NCBI RefSeq assembly: GCF_017355985.1
Contig: NZ_JAFIQU010000002.1
Span: forward strand, 496,001-560,000
DNA length: 64,000 bases
Direction of reading: 5' to 3'
Origin: Arenibaculum pallidiluteum
Lineage (GTDB): Bacteria; Pseudomonadota; Alphaproteobacteria; Azospirillales; Azospirillaceae
Below the pieces are notes generated by a model. That model saw nothing but the letters and a program-made list of their open reading frames with translations. It was not told where the DNA came from and did no database searches. The position numbers and the translations under genes are program-made. Positions 8,546 to 20,079 of this stretch are shown one piece after another (the first letter of the stretch is position 1; every line of letters begins with the position of its first letter).

Positions 8546-9790
8546 GTGACCAAGCTTTCCCTGTCCAAGGACAAGATCCGCGTCCTCCTGCTGGAGGGGA
8601 TCCACGCCAACGCCGCCAAGGACCTGGCAGACGCGGGCTACGCCAAGGTCGAAATGGTTTCCAAGGCGCTGGACGAGGCGGACCTGATCCGGAAGATCAA
8701 GGGCGTCCACCTGCTGGGCATCCGCTCGCGCACCAACGTCACGGAGCGTGTCCTGGAGGCGGCGGACCGGCTGATCGCCCTGGGCTGCTTCTGCATCGGC
8801 ACCAACCAGGTCGATCTCGACTCCGCGCGCCGGCGGGGCATCCCCGTCTTCAACGCGCCCTTCTCCAACACGCGGAGCGTGGCCGAGCTGGTGATCGGCG
8901 AGATCATCATGCTGATGCGCGGCATCTTCCCGAAATCGGAGGCAACGCACCGGGGCGAATGGATCAAGTCCGCGGCCAACAGCTGGGAGGTCCGCGGCAA
9001 GACCCTCGGCATCGTCGGCTACGGCAACATCGGGACGCAGCTCAGCGTGCTGGCCGAGGCGCTGGGCATGCGCGTGGTCTACCACGACGTGGTGCCGCGC
9101 CTGCCGCTGGGTCGGGCCGAGCCCTGCGGCAGCCTGGAGCACCTGCTCTCCATCTCCGATGTCGTCTCGCTCCACGTCCCCGAGACGGCCGAGACCGCCG
9201 GCATGATCGGCGAGACCGAGATCCGCCGCATGCGCAAGGGCAGCTTCCTGATCAACGCCTCGCGCGGCACCGTGGTGGACGTGGACGCCGCCGCCCGGGC
9301 GCTGGCCGACGGGCACCTGCTCGGCGCCGCCATGGACGTCTTCCCGGTCGAGCCGACCGCGGCCGACGATCCCTTCGTGTCGCCGCTGCGCGGCATCCCG
9401 ACCGCGATCCTGACGCCGCATATCGGCGGATCCACCGCCGAGGCCCAGGCGCGGATCGGCAACGAGGTCGCGCGCAAACTCGTGGACTATTCGGATGTCG
9501 GCGCGACCTTCGGGGCCGTGAACTTCCCGCAGGTGCAGCTCCCCACCCGTCCCTCGGGCACGCGCTTCATGCATGTGCACCGCAATGCGCCCGGGGTGCT
9601 GAAATGCATCATCGACGTCTTCACCGCGCGCGGGCTGAACATCGGCGCGCAGTACCTGCAGACCGACGGCGAGATCGGCTATGTGGTGATGGACGTCGAC
9701 GGCGGCACGGCGGCGGCCAGCGAGGTGCTGGATGAGCTGCGGGCCATCAACGGCACGATCCGCGCGCGCTTCCTGTACGAGCGGCGGTGA
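8546..9790 (+). CDS. serA: D-3-phosphoglycerate dehydrogenase
   Basis: 414 aa, first step of serine synthesis: oxidises 3-phosphoglycerate to 3-phosphohydroxypyruvate with NAD+. It is of the short E. coli type: substrate-binding RSRTNVTE and GCFCIGTNQVDLDSARRRGI, Rossmann motif GYGNIG (residues 158-163), LINASRGTVVD, the catalytic region PHIGGSTAEAQ, and a C-terminal ACT domain (about 335-414, RFMHVHRNAPGVL) that mediates feedback by serine in E. coli. I chose GTG at 8546 because it aligns with the E. coli start (TKLSLSKDKIRVLLLEG) and GAAGGG lies 9 bases before it; an in-frame ATG at 8510 is the alternative. Confidence 0.95.
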   Translation: MTKLSLSKDKIRVLLLEGIHANAAKDLADAGYAKVEMVSKALDEADLIRKIKGVHLLGIRSRTNVTERVLEAADRLIALGCFCIGTNQVDLDSARRRGIPVFNAPFSNTRSVAELVIGEIIMLMRGIFPKSEATHRGEWIKSAANSWEVRGKTLGIVGYGNIGTQLSVLAEALGMRVVYHDVVPRLPLGRAEPCGSLEHLLSISDVVSLHVPETAETAGMIGETEIRRMRKGSFLINASRGTVVDVDAAARALADGHLLGAAMDVFPVEPTAADDPFVSPLRGIPTAILTPHIGGSTAEAQARIGNEVARKLVDYSDVGATFGAVNFPQVQLPTRPSGTRFMHVHRNAPGVLKCIIDVFTARGLNIGAQYLQTDGEIGYVVMDVDGGTAAASEVLDELRAINGTIRARFLYERR

Positions 9791-9812
9791 TCGTTGCCGG
9801 TCCGGCAACGAT
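9790..9812. repeat. Perfect 23-bp palindrome at the serA stop codon
   Basis: ATCGTTGCCGG, central T, then the exact reverse complement CCGGCAACGAT. It begins on the last base of the serA stop codon. As RNA it would form a 9-bp stem with a 5-base loop but has no T-tract; as DNA it could be an operator for the pirin gene 87 bases downstream. Confidence 0.55.
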
Positions 9813-9899
9813 AAGGTTCCATCCAGGACGATTGCGCCGGCGAGCCGGGAGGCCGATCCTCAGGGGCGAAATCCGACCGGCCCTGGAGGAACGAGCGCC

Positions 9900-10598
9900 A
9901 TGATCGCGATCCGTCATGCCGAGCAGCGCGGCACCGTCGCGCTGGGCTGGCTCGACAGCCGCCACAGCTTCTCGTTCGGCCATTATCACGATCCCGCGCA
10001 TATGGGCTTCCGCGCCCTGCGTGTGATCAACGAGGACCGCATCGCGCCGGGCGCGGGCTTTCCGCCGCATCCGCATGCCGACATGGAGATCCTCTCCTAC
10101 GTTCTCGAGGGCGGACTCGAGCACGAGGACTCCCTGGGCAACCGCTCGGTGATCCGACCGGGCGAGGTCCAGCGCATGAGCGCCGGGAGCGGCATCCGCC
10201 ACAGCGAGTACAACGCCTCGGCCACGGACCCCGCGCATTTCCTGCAGATCTGGATCCTGCCCGAGCGCAGGGGCCTCGCCCCCGGCTACGAGCAGAAGGC
10301 CTTCCCGGCCGAGGAAAGACGCGGCCGCCTCCACCTGGTCGCCTCGCCCGACGGGCGCGAAGGCAGCGTCACCGTGCACCAGGACGTCGACCTCCATGCG
10401 GGGCTCCTGGCGCCCGGCGAGACCGCGGGCCTCGACCTTCGGCCCGGCCGCGCCGCATGGGTGCAGGTGGCGCGCGGCGGGCTGAGCCTGAACGGCCGGC
10501 CCCTGCGTGCCGGCGACGGGGCCGCCGTCACCGGCGAGGCAAGCCTCGTCCTGACGGCGGAGGACGCGAGCGAGGTCCTGGTCTTCGATCTCGCCTGA
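9900..10598 (+). CDS. Pirin family protein (YhhW-like)
   Basis: 232 aa. The N-terminal cupin barrel carries the pirin metal-site residues ([18 protein letters not shown] and, later, [10 protein letters not shown]), and the typical start [25 protein letters not shown]. Bacterial members are Fe-binding cupins, and some have quercetinase activity. The C-terminal half is a second, degenerate cupin. ATG at 9900 is preceded by GGAGGAACG. The gene is on the same strand as serA but separated by 109 bases with a palindrome, so it is probably its own unit. Confidence 0.88.
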   Translation: MIAIRHAEQRGTVALGWLDSRHSFSFGHYHDPAHMGFRALRVINEDRIAPGAGFPPHPHADMEILSYVLEGGLEHEDSLGNRSVIRPGEVQRMSAGSGIRHSEYNASATDPAHFLQIWILPERRGLAPGYEQKAFPAEERRGRLHLVASPDGREGSVTVHQDVDLHAGLLAPGETAGLDLRPGRAAWVQVARGGLSLNGRPLRAGDGAAVTGEASLVLTAEDASEVLVFDLA

Positions 10599-10640
10599 CC
10601 CCGGGAGCGGGACGCGAAGGTGTAGCGCCGCCGCGGCCCG

Positions 10641-10670
10641 CCAATCCGTAGTTGGCCAATCCGCGGTTGG
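10641..10670. repeat. Two abutting 15-bp repeats, each a hyphenated palindrome
   Basis: CCAATCCGTAGTTGG (10641-10655) is directly followed by CCAATCCGCGGTTGG (10656-10670), 13 of 15 bases identical. Each has inverted CCAA/TTGG ends. They lie 31 bases before the rnhB start codon and could be a tandem operator. Confidence 0.5.
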
Positions 10671-10701
10671 CAGGTCCCGCCGCCCGGGCTATGTCTCGGC
10701 C

Positions 10702-11367
10702 GTGCCTTCCGTGATCGCCCTCCGCCCCGACTTCTCGCTCGAGACCGCCGCCGGCCACGGCACGGCCGCGCTCGTCTGCGGCGTGGACGAGGTCGGCCGC
10801 GGCCCCCTGGCGGGCCCCGTCGTCGCCGCGGCGGCCATCCTGCCGCACCAGAGCCTGCCGGGCTGGCTGGCCGATGCCATCGACGATTCCAAGGCCCTGA
10901 AGCGCGCCCTGCGCGATGACCTGGCGCCTGCGCTGCGCGAGCACGCCTGGATCGGGCTCGGCCTTGCCAGCGTCGAGGAGATCGACGCGCTGAACATCCT
11001 GCGCGCGAGCCATCTCGCCATGGAGCGGGCCATCGCGTCCCTCGGCGTCGTGCCCGACCTCGCGCTGGTCGACGGCAACCTGCTGCCGCCCCTTCCCTGC
11101 CGCGGCCGCGCGGTGGTCAAGGGCGATGCGCGCTGCCTGTCGATCGCCGCCGCCTCGATCGTCGCCAAGGTCGCGCGCGATGCGATGATGGCCGAGCTCG
11201 CCGAGGCCTTCCCGGGCTACGGCTGGGAGCGCAACGCGGGATACGGCACGGCCGAGCACCGGGCAGCTCTCGCCCACCTGGGTCCAACGCCGCACCACCG
11301 CCGCAGCTTCGCGCCCGTCGCCGAGCAGCTCGCCCTCGGCCTGCGGGGCGCCGACCTCCCGGCATGA
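10702..11367 (+). CDS. rnhB: Ribonuclease HII
   Basis: 221 aa. Cleaves the RNA strand of RNA-DNA hybrids and removes single misincorporated ribonucleotides. Motifs: [18 protein letters not shown] (metal-binding Asp-Glu), [15 protein letters not shown] (third catalytic Asp) and [20 protein letters not shown] (fourth Asp). The C-terminus has the expected [11 protein letters not shown] and [11 protein letters not shown] at 10702 is the first in-frame start after the pirin gene; GTG at 10711 is possible. Its stop overlaps the start of the AraC gene (ATGA). Confidence 0.95.
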   Translation: MPSVIALRPDFSLETAAGHGTAALVCGVDEVGRGPLAGPVVAAAAILPHQSLPGWLADAIDDSKALKRALRDDLAPALREHAWIGLGLASVEEIDALNILRASHLAMERAIASLGVVPDLALVDGNLLPPLPCRGRAVVKGDARCLSIAAASIVAKVARDAMMAELAEAFPGYGWERNAGYGTAEHRAALAHLGPTPHHRRSFAPVAEQLALGLRGADLPA

Positions 11368-12305
11368 GGGGCGATCCGCTCACCGACGTCGTGCTGCTGG
11401 CCGGCGCCCGGTTCAGGATGTCGGGCAGCCTTGCGGCTGGGGGAGACTGGGCGCTGCGTTTCCCGCCGCCCGAGGACATCAAGTTCGTGGCCGTGGTGAA
11501 GGGCGGGTGCTGGCTCTCGGTCGAGGGCGCGGAAGATCCCCGGCGCCTCGGCACGGGCGACGTTGCGATGCTTGGCGCAGGGCGCCCTTTCGCGCTGGCA
11601 GGCGCCCCCGGCGCGCCCGAGATGGACGGCGCCCGGGTCTTCGCCGATGCCATCGGCAACGTGGCAAGCGTCGGCGACGGGAGCGGATTTCTCGCCATCG
11701 GCGGCCATGTCGTGCTGGATCCCGTGCGTGGCGGAGTACTGGCGGAGGTCCTGCCGCCGCTGATCCATGTCGATGCCGGCTCGTCCGAGGCCGCGGCCAT
11801 GCGCTGGATCATCGACCAGCTCGTGAAGGAGGTCGCCGCCGACCTTCCGGGCGCCGCCCTGGCTTCCGAGCAGCTCGCCCAGCTTCTGTTCCTCCACGTC
11901 ATCCGATCCTGGCTGGCAGGGTCGGACCGCACGGGCCTGGGCTGGATCGGCGCCCTCCGCGACGCCCGCATCGCCCCCGCCCTTCGCATGATGCATGCCG
12001 ACCCCGGGCGGGCCTGGCGGCTGGACGAGCTGGCGCGTGCGGTCGGCATGTCCCGCACGAGCTTCGCGCTGCGGTTCAAGGCCGCTGCGGGGGTTGCGCC
12101 TCTGGCCTACCTGCTGGACTGGCGCATGCGCCTTGCGGAACGCAGCCTGCGGGAGGGCACGGCCCCGGTCTCGCAGCTTGCGCTGTCGCTGGGCTACACC
12201 TCGGAAAGCGCCTTCAGCAATGCCTTCAAGCGCCGCACCGGGCTGGCGCCCAGGCACTACCGCTCGCGGGCGGAGGGTGAGGTGCTGCCCGCCGCACCCC
12301 GGTGA
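11364..12305 (+). CDS. AraC family transcriptional regulator (cupin sensor)
   Basis: 313 aa. The N-terminal ~180 residues resemble the cupin_6 ligand-binding domain ([19 protein letters not shown]). The C-terminal AraC double helix-turn-helix is clear: [20 protein letters not shown] and [20 protein letters not shown]. The start codon overlaps the rnhB stop (ATGA), suggesting translational coupling. It faces the SDR gene tail-to-tail with 40 bases between them; AraC regulators of this type often control an adjacent short-chain dehydrogenase, so the SDR is a plausible target. Confidence 0.88.
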   Translation: MRGDPLTDVVLLAGARFRMSGSLAAGGDWALRFPPPEDIKFVAVVKGGCWLSVEGAEDPRRLGTGDVAMLGAGRPFALAGAPGAPEMDGARVFADAIGNVASVGDGSGFLAIGGHVVLDPVRGGVLAEVLPPLIHVDAGSSEAAAMRWIIDQLVKEVAADLPGAALASEQLAQLLFLHVIRSWLAGSDRTGLGWIGALRDARIAPALRMMHADPGRAWRLDELARAVGMSRTSFALRFKAAAGVAPLAYLLDWRMRLAERSLREGTAPVSQLALSLGYTSESAFSNAFKRRTGLAPRHYRSRAEGEVLPAAPR

Positions 12306-12345
12306 ATGGCGCCGCCGGGCCCGTCCGAGCTCCCGGCCCCGCCCG

Positions 12346-13083
12346 CTACACCTGCGCGGTGGAGCGGAGCACGATCTCGTTCACGTCGATCTCGGGCGGC
12401 TGATCGATGGCGAAGGAGATCGCACGGGCGACGGCGTCCGGCGTCATCGCGATGCTGTCGCGAAGGCGGAGGAGCTGCGTTCGCACGTCCTCGCTGGCGA
12501 TGCCGTCCGCGAAGTTCGTGTGCACCATGCCGGGCGAGACGACCGTCACGCGCAGCCGTTCGCCGGCCTCCTGCCGCAGCCCTTCGGAAATGGCGCGCAC
12601 GGCGAACTTCGTGCCCGAATAGACCGCCTGGGTAGGCACCGTCTTGTGCCCGGCCGTCGAGGCGACGTTGACGAAATGCCCGTATCCCTGCCTGCGGAAG
12701 ACCGGCAGTGCCGCGGCGATGCCGTAGAGGACGCCCTTGATGTTGACGTCGACCATCATTTCCCAGTCCTCGACCCGCAATTCGTCGAGCCGGGAGATCG
12801 GCATCACGCCGGCATTGCTGACGAGAACGTCGAGGCGTCCGTAGACGCCGCATGCGAGCTTGACGAGATCGGCGAGATCGCTGCGCCGGCTCACATCCGT
12901 GCGGGCATAGATGGCCTCTCCGCCCGCATCGGCGATGCGGTGCGCGAGGAGCTTCAGCCGGTCGGGCCGGCGTGCGGCCAGCACCACCTTCGCGCCGCGC
13001 GCGGCCAGCAGAAGCGCGGTCGCCTCGCCGATGCCGCTGCTCGCGCCCGTGATAGCGACGACCTTGGGCTCTGTGGTTTCCAT
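12346..13083 (-). CDS. Short-chain dehydrogenase/reductase (YdfG/classical SDR)
   Basis: 245 aa. NAD(P)-dependent oxidoreductase with all classical SDR motifs: cofactor loop TGASSGIG (residues 13-20), VSNAGV, catalytic Ser in ASTAGHKTV and YSGTK (YxxxK). An Arg pair right after the second beta strand (AARRPDR) suggests NADP(H) preference. Substrate unknown. Its promoter lies in the 249-base interval shared with ccrM. Confidence 0.87.
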   Translation of the reverse strand: METTEPKVVAITGASSGIGEATALLLAARGAKVVLAARRPDRLKLLAHRIADAGGEAIYARTDVSRRSDLADLVKLACGVYGRLDVLVSNAGVMPISRLDELRVEDWEMMVDVNIKGVLYGIAAALPVFRRQGYGHFVNVASTAGHKTVPTQAVYSGTKFAVRAISEGLRQEAGERLRVTVVSPGMVHTNFADGIASEDVRTQLLRLRDSIAMTPDAVARAISFAIDQPPEIDVNEIVLRSTAQV

Positions 13084-13248
13084 GGCGGACCTCCGGTTGC
13101 GACGCCGGAAGCATAGGCGGCGGGCTTCGTACGATGAATAATTGCGCGTCCGGAATATCTGCTCGATCGTTCAAGACCGCCTTTCCCGAGGTCTCGGGCA
13201 CGCGCAACGGGCGTGGCCACCCCCGACGCTCGGCCGCTTCCCGGCTAA

Positions 13249-15031
<1,783 letters not shown>

Positions 15032-15351
15032 CGACATTCCCTCCCCCTTCGCCACGCGGGATCGCCCGCGCCGGCCCTATTTTTATAATTGTTAAACTTT
15101 ATGAGGAGTCGGCACTCGGAGGAAGACCGATCGAAGCTGCCGACGGTATAGGGCGGCGACTCCTGCCCGTCCGTCACCACAGAAATCGAAGCCGGTCCGG
15201 CACCGCGGCATCGACGAAAGCGTCCGCGTCCTGTTGGTGGTCCACCACAGGCTGCAAGCGCGCGTCTCGGGCCCTGGAGCAATCCCGGGGTCGCAAGACG
15301 GCCCGCCGATGCGGCCCGCGGAACCGCGCCACCCGGAGACGAGAAAGCGCC
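15032..15351. promoter_or_regulatory. Divergent intergenic region with AT-rich island
   Basis: 320 bases without a gene, between the MarR gene and the reductase. The only notable part is 15078-15106, a strongly AT-rich stretch in a GC-rich background, which contains TATAAT (15084-15089) and an imperfect inverted TTA/TAA arrangement around TAATTGTTAAAC. This is a plausible promoter and MarR operator. The remaining 245 bases up to the reductase start show nothing I can name. Confidence 0.45.
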
Positions 15352-16377
15352 GTGACCGATCCCCTGAACCGCCGCATCGTGCTCGCCTCGCGGCCGCGAG
15401 GCCGGCCGAGCGCTGCCGACTTCCGCCTGGAGGCGATCCCCGTCCCGCAGCCCGCACCGGGTCAGGTCCTGCTGCGCACGCTCTGGCTGTCCCTCGACCC
15501 TTATATGCGCGGCCGAATGAGCGATGCGAAATCCTATGTGGATCCGATCGCCGTGGGCGACGTCATGGGGGGCGGCACGGTTTCCGTCGTGACGGCGTCG
15601 CAGCATCCCGGCTACGCGGAGGGCGACATCGTGCTGTGCCGCTCGGGCTGGCAGGAATACGCGCTCTCGGACGGCACGGACCTGCGCAGGCTCGATCCCG
15701 AGGCGGCACCCGTCTCGACGGCGCTGGGGGTCCTCGGCATGCCCGGCATGACCGCCTATGTGGGTCTTCTCTCGATCGGCGAGCCGAAGCCCGGCGAGAC
15801 GGTCGTCGTGGCGGCTGCGGCGGGGCCGGTTGGATCGCTCGTCGGGCAGATCGCAGGCATCAAGGGATGCCGTACGGTCGGGATCGCAGGCGGCCCCGAG
15901 AAATGCCGCTATCTCCTCGACGAACTCGGCTTCGACGCCGCGGTCGACCACCGGGATCCCGCCATGGCCGAACGGCTGGCGGCCGCATGTCCCGATGGCA
16001 TCGACGTCTACTTCGAGAATGTCGGCGGCGCGGTCTGGGACGCCGTGCTTCCGCTGCTCAACGCCTTCGCCCGGGTGCCGGTCTGCGGCCTCGTCGCGCA
16101 TTACAACGACACCGGGCTACCGCCGGGGCCCGATCGCTCGCCCCTGCTGATGCGCGCCATCCTCAACAGGCGGCTGATGCTGCGCGGCTTCATCGTGGGC
16201 GACTTCGCGGCGCAGGCGGACGCGTTCCGGCGCGATGTCGGCGGTTGGCTGAAGGAAGGGCGGATCCGTTATCGCGAGGACGTCGTGGACGGGATCGAGA
16301 ACGCGCCGGATGCGCTCATAGGCCTGCTCGAGGGCCGCAACTTCGGCAAGCTGCTGGTCCGGGTCGCGGCCGCCTAG
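15352..16377 (+). CDS. NADP-dependent oxidoreductase (zinc-free MDR family)
   Basis: 341 aa, medium-chain reductase of the leukotriene B4 12-hydroxydehydrogenase / curcumin reductase (CurA) type, which reduces alpha,beta-unsaturated carbonyls with NADPH. Family marks: LSLDPYMRGRM near the N-terminus, GMPGMTAYVGL, cofactor-binding VVAAAAGPVGSLVGQIA, and YFENVGGAVWDAVLPLL. No zinc ligands are present. GTG at 15352 follows CGGAGACGAG. Divergent from a MarR regulator, which suggests induction by an electrophile or aromatic compound; that is inference. Confidence 0.9.
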   Translation: MTDPLNRRIVLASRPRGRPSAADFRLEAIPVPQPAPGQVLLRTLWLSLDPYMRGRMSDAKSYVDPIAVGDVMGGGTVSVVTASQHPGYAEGDIVLCRSGWQEYALSDGTDLRRLDPEAAPVSTALGVLGMPGMTAYVGLLSIGEPKPGETVVVAAAAGPVGSLVGQIAGIKGCRTVGIAGGPEKCRYLLDELGFDAAVDHRDPAMAERLAAACPDGIDVYFENVGGAVWDAVLPLLNAFARVPVCGLVAHYNDTGLPPGPDRSPLLMRAILNRRLMLRGFIVGDFAAQADAFRRDVGGWLKEGRIRYREDVVDGIENAPDALIGLLEGRNFGKLLVRVAAA

Positions 16378-16452
16378 GCCGCGCCCCCGATCTCCCTGGC
16401 TCCCTCGGAACCGGCGCCCGCCAGCGCGCCCCTTCTCTTGCGCCAGGACGGG

Positions 16453-16887
16453 TCACTCCGGCAGCAGCTCTCCGGATCCGCCCATCTCCGCGGGGAAGTC
16501 CTTCTGCTTGGGCAGGCCGTCCCGCATCGGAAGCACCGTGCTCGCATAGTTCACGTGCAGGGCTGGCCTGAACGGAAGGTCGGGGAGCACCGCGGCAGCG
16601 ACGTCGGTCACGCCCCATATCGGATGCTCCGAGAGCAGGTGGCCGCCGCAGGTCCTGCACCATTTGCGGATGCTGTTCTCCGTCTTCTGGTAGCTGCCGA
16701 CGTTCTCCGCGCCCCTGGTGATGCGCACGGCTTCGGGCGACCAGATCGTGAACGCGTTCACCGGGCCGGCGGACCATGCACGGCAGTCGGCGCAGTGACA
16801 GTAGCCCATCACGTCCGGCTCGCCGGTGACGGTCACCTCGACCGCGCCGCAGAAGCATTGGCCGGAGTGGACGTTTTCATTGCTCAT
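16453..16887 (-). CDS. GFA / CENP-V family zinc protein
   Basis: 144 aa. Contains the cysteine pattern of the glutathione-dependent formaldehyde-activating (GFA) family: SGQCFCGAVEV, GYCHCADCRAWS and KWCRTCGGHLLS, which bind two zinc ions. Members are often called GFA, but the activity is established for few of them, so the true substrate is unknown. ATG at 16887 has a strong GGAGGACAAG ribosome site. It ends tail-to-tail with the reductase gene. Confidence 0.88.
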   Translation of the reverse strand: MSNENVHSGQCFCGAVEVTVTGEPDVMGYCHCADCRAWSAGPVNAFTIWSPEAVRITRGAENVGSYQKTENSIRKWCRTCGGHLLSEHPIWGVTDVAAAVLPDLPFRPALHVNYASTVLPMRDGLPKQKDFPAEMGGSGELLPE

Positions 16888-17205
16888 GGCTTGTCCTCCC
16901 ACGCTGATCGTCCATCGTTCTCGAGGCGCATGGCAGGGCCTCCGGTCTTCACCGGCCCGCATCTGCCGCCGCGGCGCCGGGCAGACAGCGGAATCGCGAA
17001 GGATCCAGGCAGGCTGCCGGCCCCGGGCAGGCTACGGTACGCCCGATCCGGCGGCGCGGCGCGATCTCCTTGGATGCATGCGCCCGCCTCGAAACCGCCG
17101 GGCTGAAGGTGCAATCTTCCCTGCACGGCACGGCCCATGCCCATCGCCGCCCGGATCGGCCGGTCTTTCCTTGGCCCGTCCAGGGCGAGGTGCTACATCC
17201 CGCCC
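16888..17205. other. Intergenic region with no identified feature
   Basis: 318 bases between the divergent GFA and folB genes. Base composition is like the surroundings. I see no convincing hairpin, operator or short gene; the promoters of both neighbours must lie here. Confidence 0.4.
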
Positions 17206-17592
17206 ATGGACAAGCCCACCAGCACCGCTGGCCCCACGCCGGCGCGCGTCTTCGTCCGCGATCTCGTCCTCGATGCCCGGATCGGGGTCTACGAGCACGA
17301 GCGGCAGGGCCCGCAACGGATCCGCGTCGGGATCGACATGGCCGTCCTGCTGGACGGGCTCGGCAGCGACCACCTGTCCGATGTCGTGTCCTACGAGGAC
17401 GCCGTCATCGCGGCCCGCGAGGAGGTCGCGCGCGGCCATGTGAACCTCGTGGAGACGCTGGCGCACCGCATCGCCGAGCGGTGCCTTGCCGACCCGCGCG
17501 TGCGCTCCGTCCGGGTCCGGATCGAGAAGCTCGATGTCTTCCACGACGCGGGCGCCGCCGGCGTCGAGATCGAGCACGTGCGCGCGGACTGA
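17206..17592 (+). CDS. folB: Dihydroneopterin aldolase
   Basis: 128 aa, typical length. Converts 7,8-dihydroneopterin to 6-hydroxymethyl-dihydropterin and glycolaldehyde in folate synthesis. Motifs: VFVRDLVLDARIGVYEHERQ, VVSYEDAV, LVETLAHRIAERCL with the pterin-contact Glu, and VRVRIEKLDVF with the conserved Lys. ATG at 17206 gives the expected N-terminus. No other folate gene is adjacent. Confidence 0.92.
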   Translation: MDKPTSTAGPTPARVFVRDLVLDARIGVYEHERQGPQRIRVGIDMAVLLDGLGSDHLSDVVSYEDAVIAAREEVARGHVNLVETLAHRIAERCLADPRVRSVRVRIEKLDVFHDAGAAGVEIEHVRAD

Positions 17593-17625
17593 GGCTGCGC
17601 GGGGGCTGAAGGCCGCGCCGGAGAC

Positions 17626-18573
17626 TCAGACGATCAGCGAGCGGAAATGCTCGATGGTGCGCACGAGCCCCTGCTCCAGCGGGATCCGCGGCTCCCAGTC
17701 GAGGAGCTGCTTGGCCAGGGTGATGTCGGGGCGACGCTGCTTTGGGTCGTCCTGGGGCAGCGGCAGCGAGACGATCTCCGACTTGGAGCCCGTCATCGCG
17801 ATCACCTTCTCGGCGAGCTGCCGGATCGTGAACTCGCCGGGATTGCCGATATTGACCGGCCCGGTGACCTCGTCCGGCGTCGCCATCAGGCGGATCATGC
17901 CCTCGATCAGGTCGTCGACGTAGCAGAAGGACCGCGTCTGGCTGCCGTTGCCATAGACCGTGATCGGCTGGTTCTGCAGCGCCTGGACGATGAAGTTCGA
18001 GACCACGCGTCCGTCGTTGGGATGCATGCGTGGACCGTAGGTGTTGAAGATCCGCATCACCTTGATCGGAACGCCGTGCTGTCGGCGGTAATCGAAGAAC
18101 AGCGTCTCGGCGCAGCGCTTGCCCTCGTCATAGCAGGAGCGCGGGCCGATCGGGTTCACGTTGCCCCAGTAGCTCTCAGGCTGCGGATGGACCGAAGGGT
18201 CGCCGTACACCTCGGAGGTCGAGGCCTGCAGGATCCTGCAGCCCAGCCGCTTGGCCAGGCCGAGCATGTTGATGGCGCCGTGCACCGAGGTCTTGGTGGT
18301 TTGGACCGGGTCGTGCTGGTAGTGCACGGGCGAGGCCGGGCACGCCAGGTTGTAGATCTCGTCGACCTCGATGTAGAGCGGGAAGGTGACGTCGTGCCGG
18401 ATCACCTCGAAGTAAGGATTGGCGATCAGGTGCGCGATATTGTCCCGCTGGCCCGTGAAGAAATTGTCCGCGCAGATCACGTGATCGCCGGCGGCCAGCA
18501 GCCGCTCGCAGAGATGCGAGCCCAGAAAGCCCGCCCCGCCGGTCACCAGTACGCGCTTTCTAGCCTTCAGCAT
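17626..18573 (-). CDS. UDP-glucuronate decarboxylase (UDP-xylose synthase)
   Basis: 315 aa, extended SDR. Motifs: [19 protein letters not shown] (NAD binding), [17 protein letters not shown] (the UXS signature), [15 protein letters not shown], the catalytic [11 protein letters not shown] (YxxxK), and [17 protein letters not shown]. Converts UDP-glucuronate to UDP-xylose plus CO2. Last gene of a three-gene operon with manC and manB (gaps of 73 and 47 bases), supplying sugar nucleotides for extracellular or lipopolysaccharide glycans. Confidence 0.9.
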   Translation of the reverse strand: MLKARKRVLVTGGAGFLGSHLCERLLAAGDHVICADNFFTGQRDNIAHLIANPYFEVIRHDVTFPLYIEVDEIYNLACPASPVHYQHDPVQTTKTSVHGAINMLGLAKRLGCRILQASTSEVYGDPSVHPQPESYWGNVNPIGPRSCYDEGKRCAETLFFDYRRQHGVPIKVMRIFNTYGPRMHPNDGRVVSNFIVQALQNQPITVYGNGSQTRSFCYVDDLIEGMIRLMATPDEVTGPVNIGNPGEFTIRQLAEKVIAMTGSKSEIVSLPLPQDDPKQRRPDITLAKQLLDWEPRIPLEQGLVRTIEHFRSLIV

Positions 18574-18620
18574 CTCGATCCTCTTCTCGGGCGGCTACGG
18601 GCTTGCGTCGACGTGGCCTG

Positions 18621-20006
18621 TCAGAAGCCCTCGGGCGCCGCGACGCCCGACCGGCCGAGCTGATCCTTCACGACGTCCTTGAGCCTCTCCAGCCCGTCGG
18701 GCGAGGCGGATTCGGCGCGGACCACCAGCACGTCCTGGGTGTTGGAGGCGCGCAGGAGCCACCAGCCGTCGGGCGTGCTGACCCGGACACCGTCGGTCGC
18801 GTCCACCTTGGCGCCCGCCTCGGCCAGGCGTGCCCGGACCTCCTCGACGACGGCGAACTTCCGCTCCTCGCTGACCTGGAAGCGGGTCTCGGGCGTGTTC
18901 AGGACGGCGGGTAGCCGGTCCTTGAGCGCGGACAGGGAGACGCCACCCTTGGCCAGCAGCGAGACCAGCCGCACCCCGCAATAGAGCGCGTCGTCGAAGC
19001 CGTACCAGTCCGCGAAGAAGATGTGCCCGCTCATCTCACCGGCGAGGGGCGCCCCCACCTCCGCCATCTTGGCCTTCAGCAGGGAATGCCCGGTCTTCCA
19101 CATCAGCGGCTTGCCGCCCAGGCGCGCGACCTCGGCGAAGAGCGTGTCCGAGGACTTCACGTCGGCGATCACGATGCCGCCGGGCTTCTCGGCCAGTACC
19201 TCGGCCGCGTAGATGGCGACGAGCTGGTCGCCCCAGACGATGCGCCCGAGCCCGTCGATCGCACCGATCCGGTCGCCGTCACCGTCGAAGCCGATGCCGA
19301 GGTCGCAGCCATGCTCCGCGACGGCCTTGCGCAGATGCACGAGGTTCTCGGGCACCGTGGGATCGGGGTGATGGTTCGGGAAGTTGCCGTCGATCTCGTC
19401 GAAGAGCAGCACGTGCTCGCCCGGCAGCCTTGCGACCAGGCGGCGCAGCACCTCGCCGGTGGCGCCGTTGCCAGCATCCCAGGCCACCTTCAGCCCCTTT
19501 GGGGCCCGGTACTGGGCCGTCAGGCGCTCGACATAGGTGTCGCGCAGGTCGATGCGGCTCTCGGAGCCCTCGCCGCGGGCATAGGCCCCCGCGGCGGCGA
19601 TGCGGCCGAGCTCCTGGATGGCATCGCCGTAGACCGGTCCCTTGCCCAGCATCATCTTGATGCCGTTGTACTCGGGCGGGTTGTGCGAGCCCGTGATCAT
19701 CAGCCCGGCCGCGGCCTCGCGGTTGCGCACCGCGAAATACAGCATGGGCGTCGGCCCGAGGCCGATGCGCTCGACCCGGAGGCCGGTGGAGACCAGACCT
19801 TCCACCGCGGCGGCTTCGAGCGCGGGGGAACTCAGCCGTCCATCGTAGCCGACGCAGACCAGCTCGCCGCCCTGGCGGCGGACGATGGTGCCGAAGGCCC
19901 TGCCCACGGCCCTGGCGTCGGCCTCGGTCAGGGTCCGCCCGACGATCCCGCGGATGTCGTATTCCCGCAGGACCGTCGGATCGAAGCGATGGATATCGGA
20001 GTTCAA
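18621..20006 (-). CDS. manB: Phosphomannomutase / phosphoglucomutase
   Basis: 461 aa, AlgC/ManB type. Interconverts hexose-6- and hexose-1-phosphates. Visible: [14 protein letters not shown] at the N-terminus, active phosphoserine loop [12 protein letters not shown], Mg2+ loop [11 protein letters not shown], sugar-specificity loop GEMSGHIFF, and the phosphate-binding C-terminal region [14 protein letters not shown]. Middle gene of the sugar-nucleotide operon; its mannose-1-phosphate product is the substrate of the upstream manC product. Confidence 0.92.
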   Translation of the reverse strand: MNSDIHRFDPTVLREYDIRGIVGRTLTEADARAVGRAFGTIVRRQGGELVCVGYDGRLSSPALEAAAVEGLVSTGLRVERIGLGPTPMLYFAVRNREAAAGLMITGSHNPPEYNGIKMMLGKGPVYGDAIQELGRIAAAGAYARGEGSESRIDLRDTYVERLTAQYRAPKGLKVAWDAGNGATGEVLRRLVARLPGEHVLLFDEIDGNFPNHHPDPTVPENLVHLRKAVAEHGCDLGIGFDGDGDRIGAIDGLGRIVWGDQLVAIYAAEVLAEKPGGIVIADVKSSDTLFAEVARLGGKPLMWKTGHSLLKAKMAEVGAPLAGEMSGHIFFADWYGFDDALYCGVRLVSLLAKGGVSLSALKDRLPAVLNTPETRFQVSEERKFAVVEEVRARLAEAGAKVDATDGVRVSTPDGWWLLRASNTQDVLVVRAESASPDGLERLKDVVKDQLGRSGVAAPEGF

Positions 20007-20079
20007 CCTGGCATTCCCTTCTTCCGGGCCCCTCCCCGGGGGACCCTCCTCAGAACCGGCGCCCGCGGACCTGCCGTCC

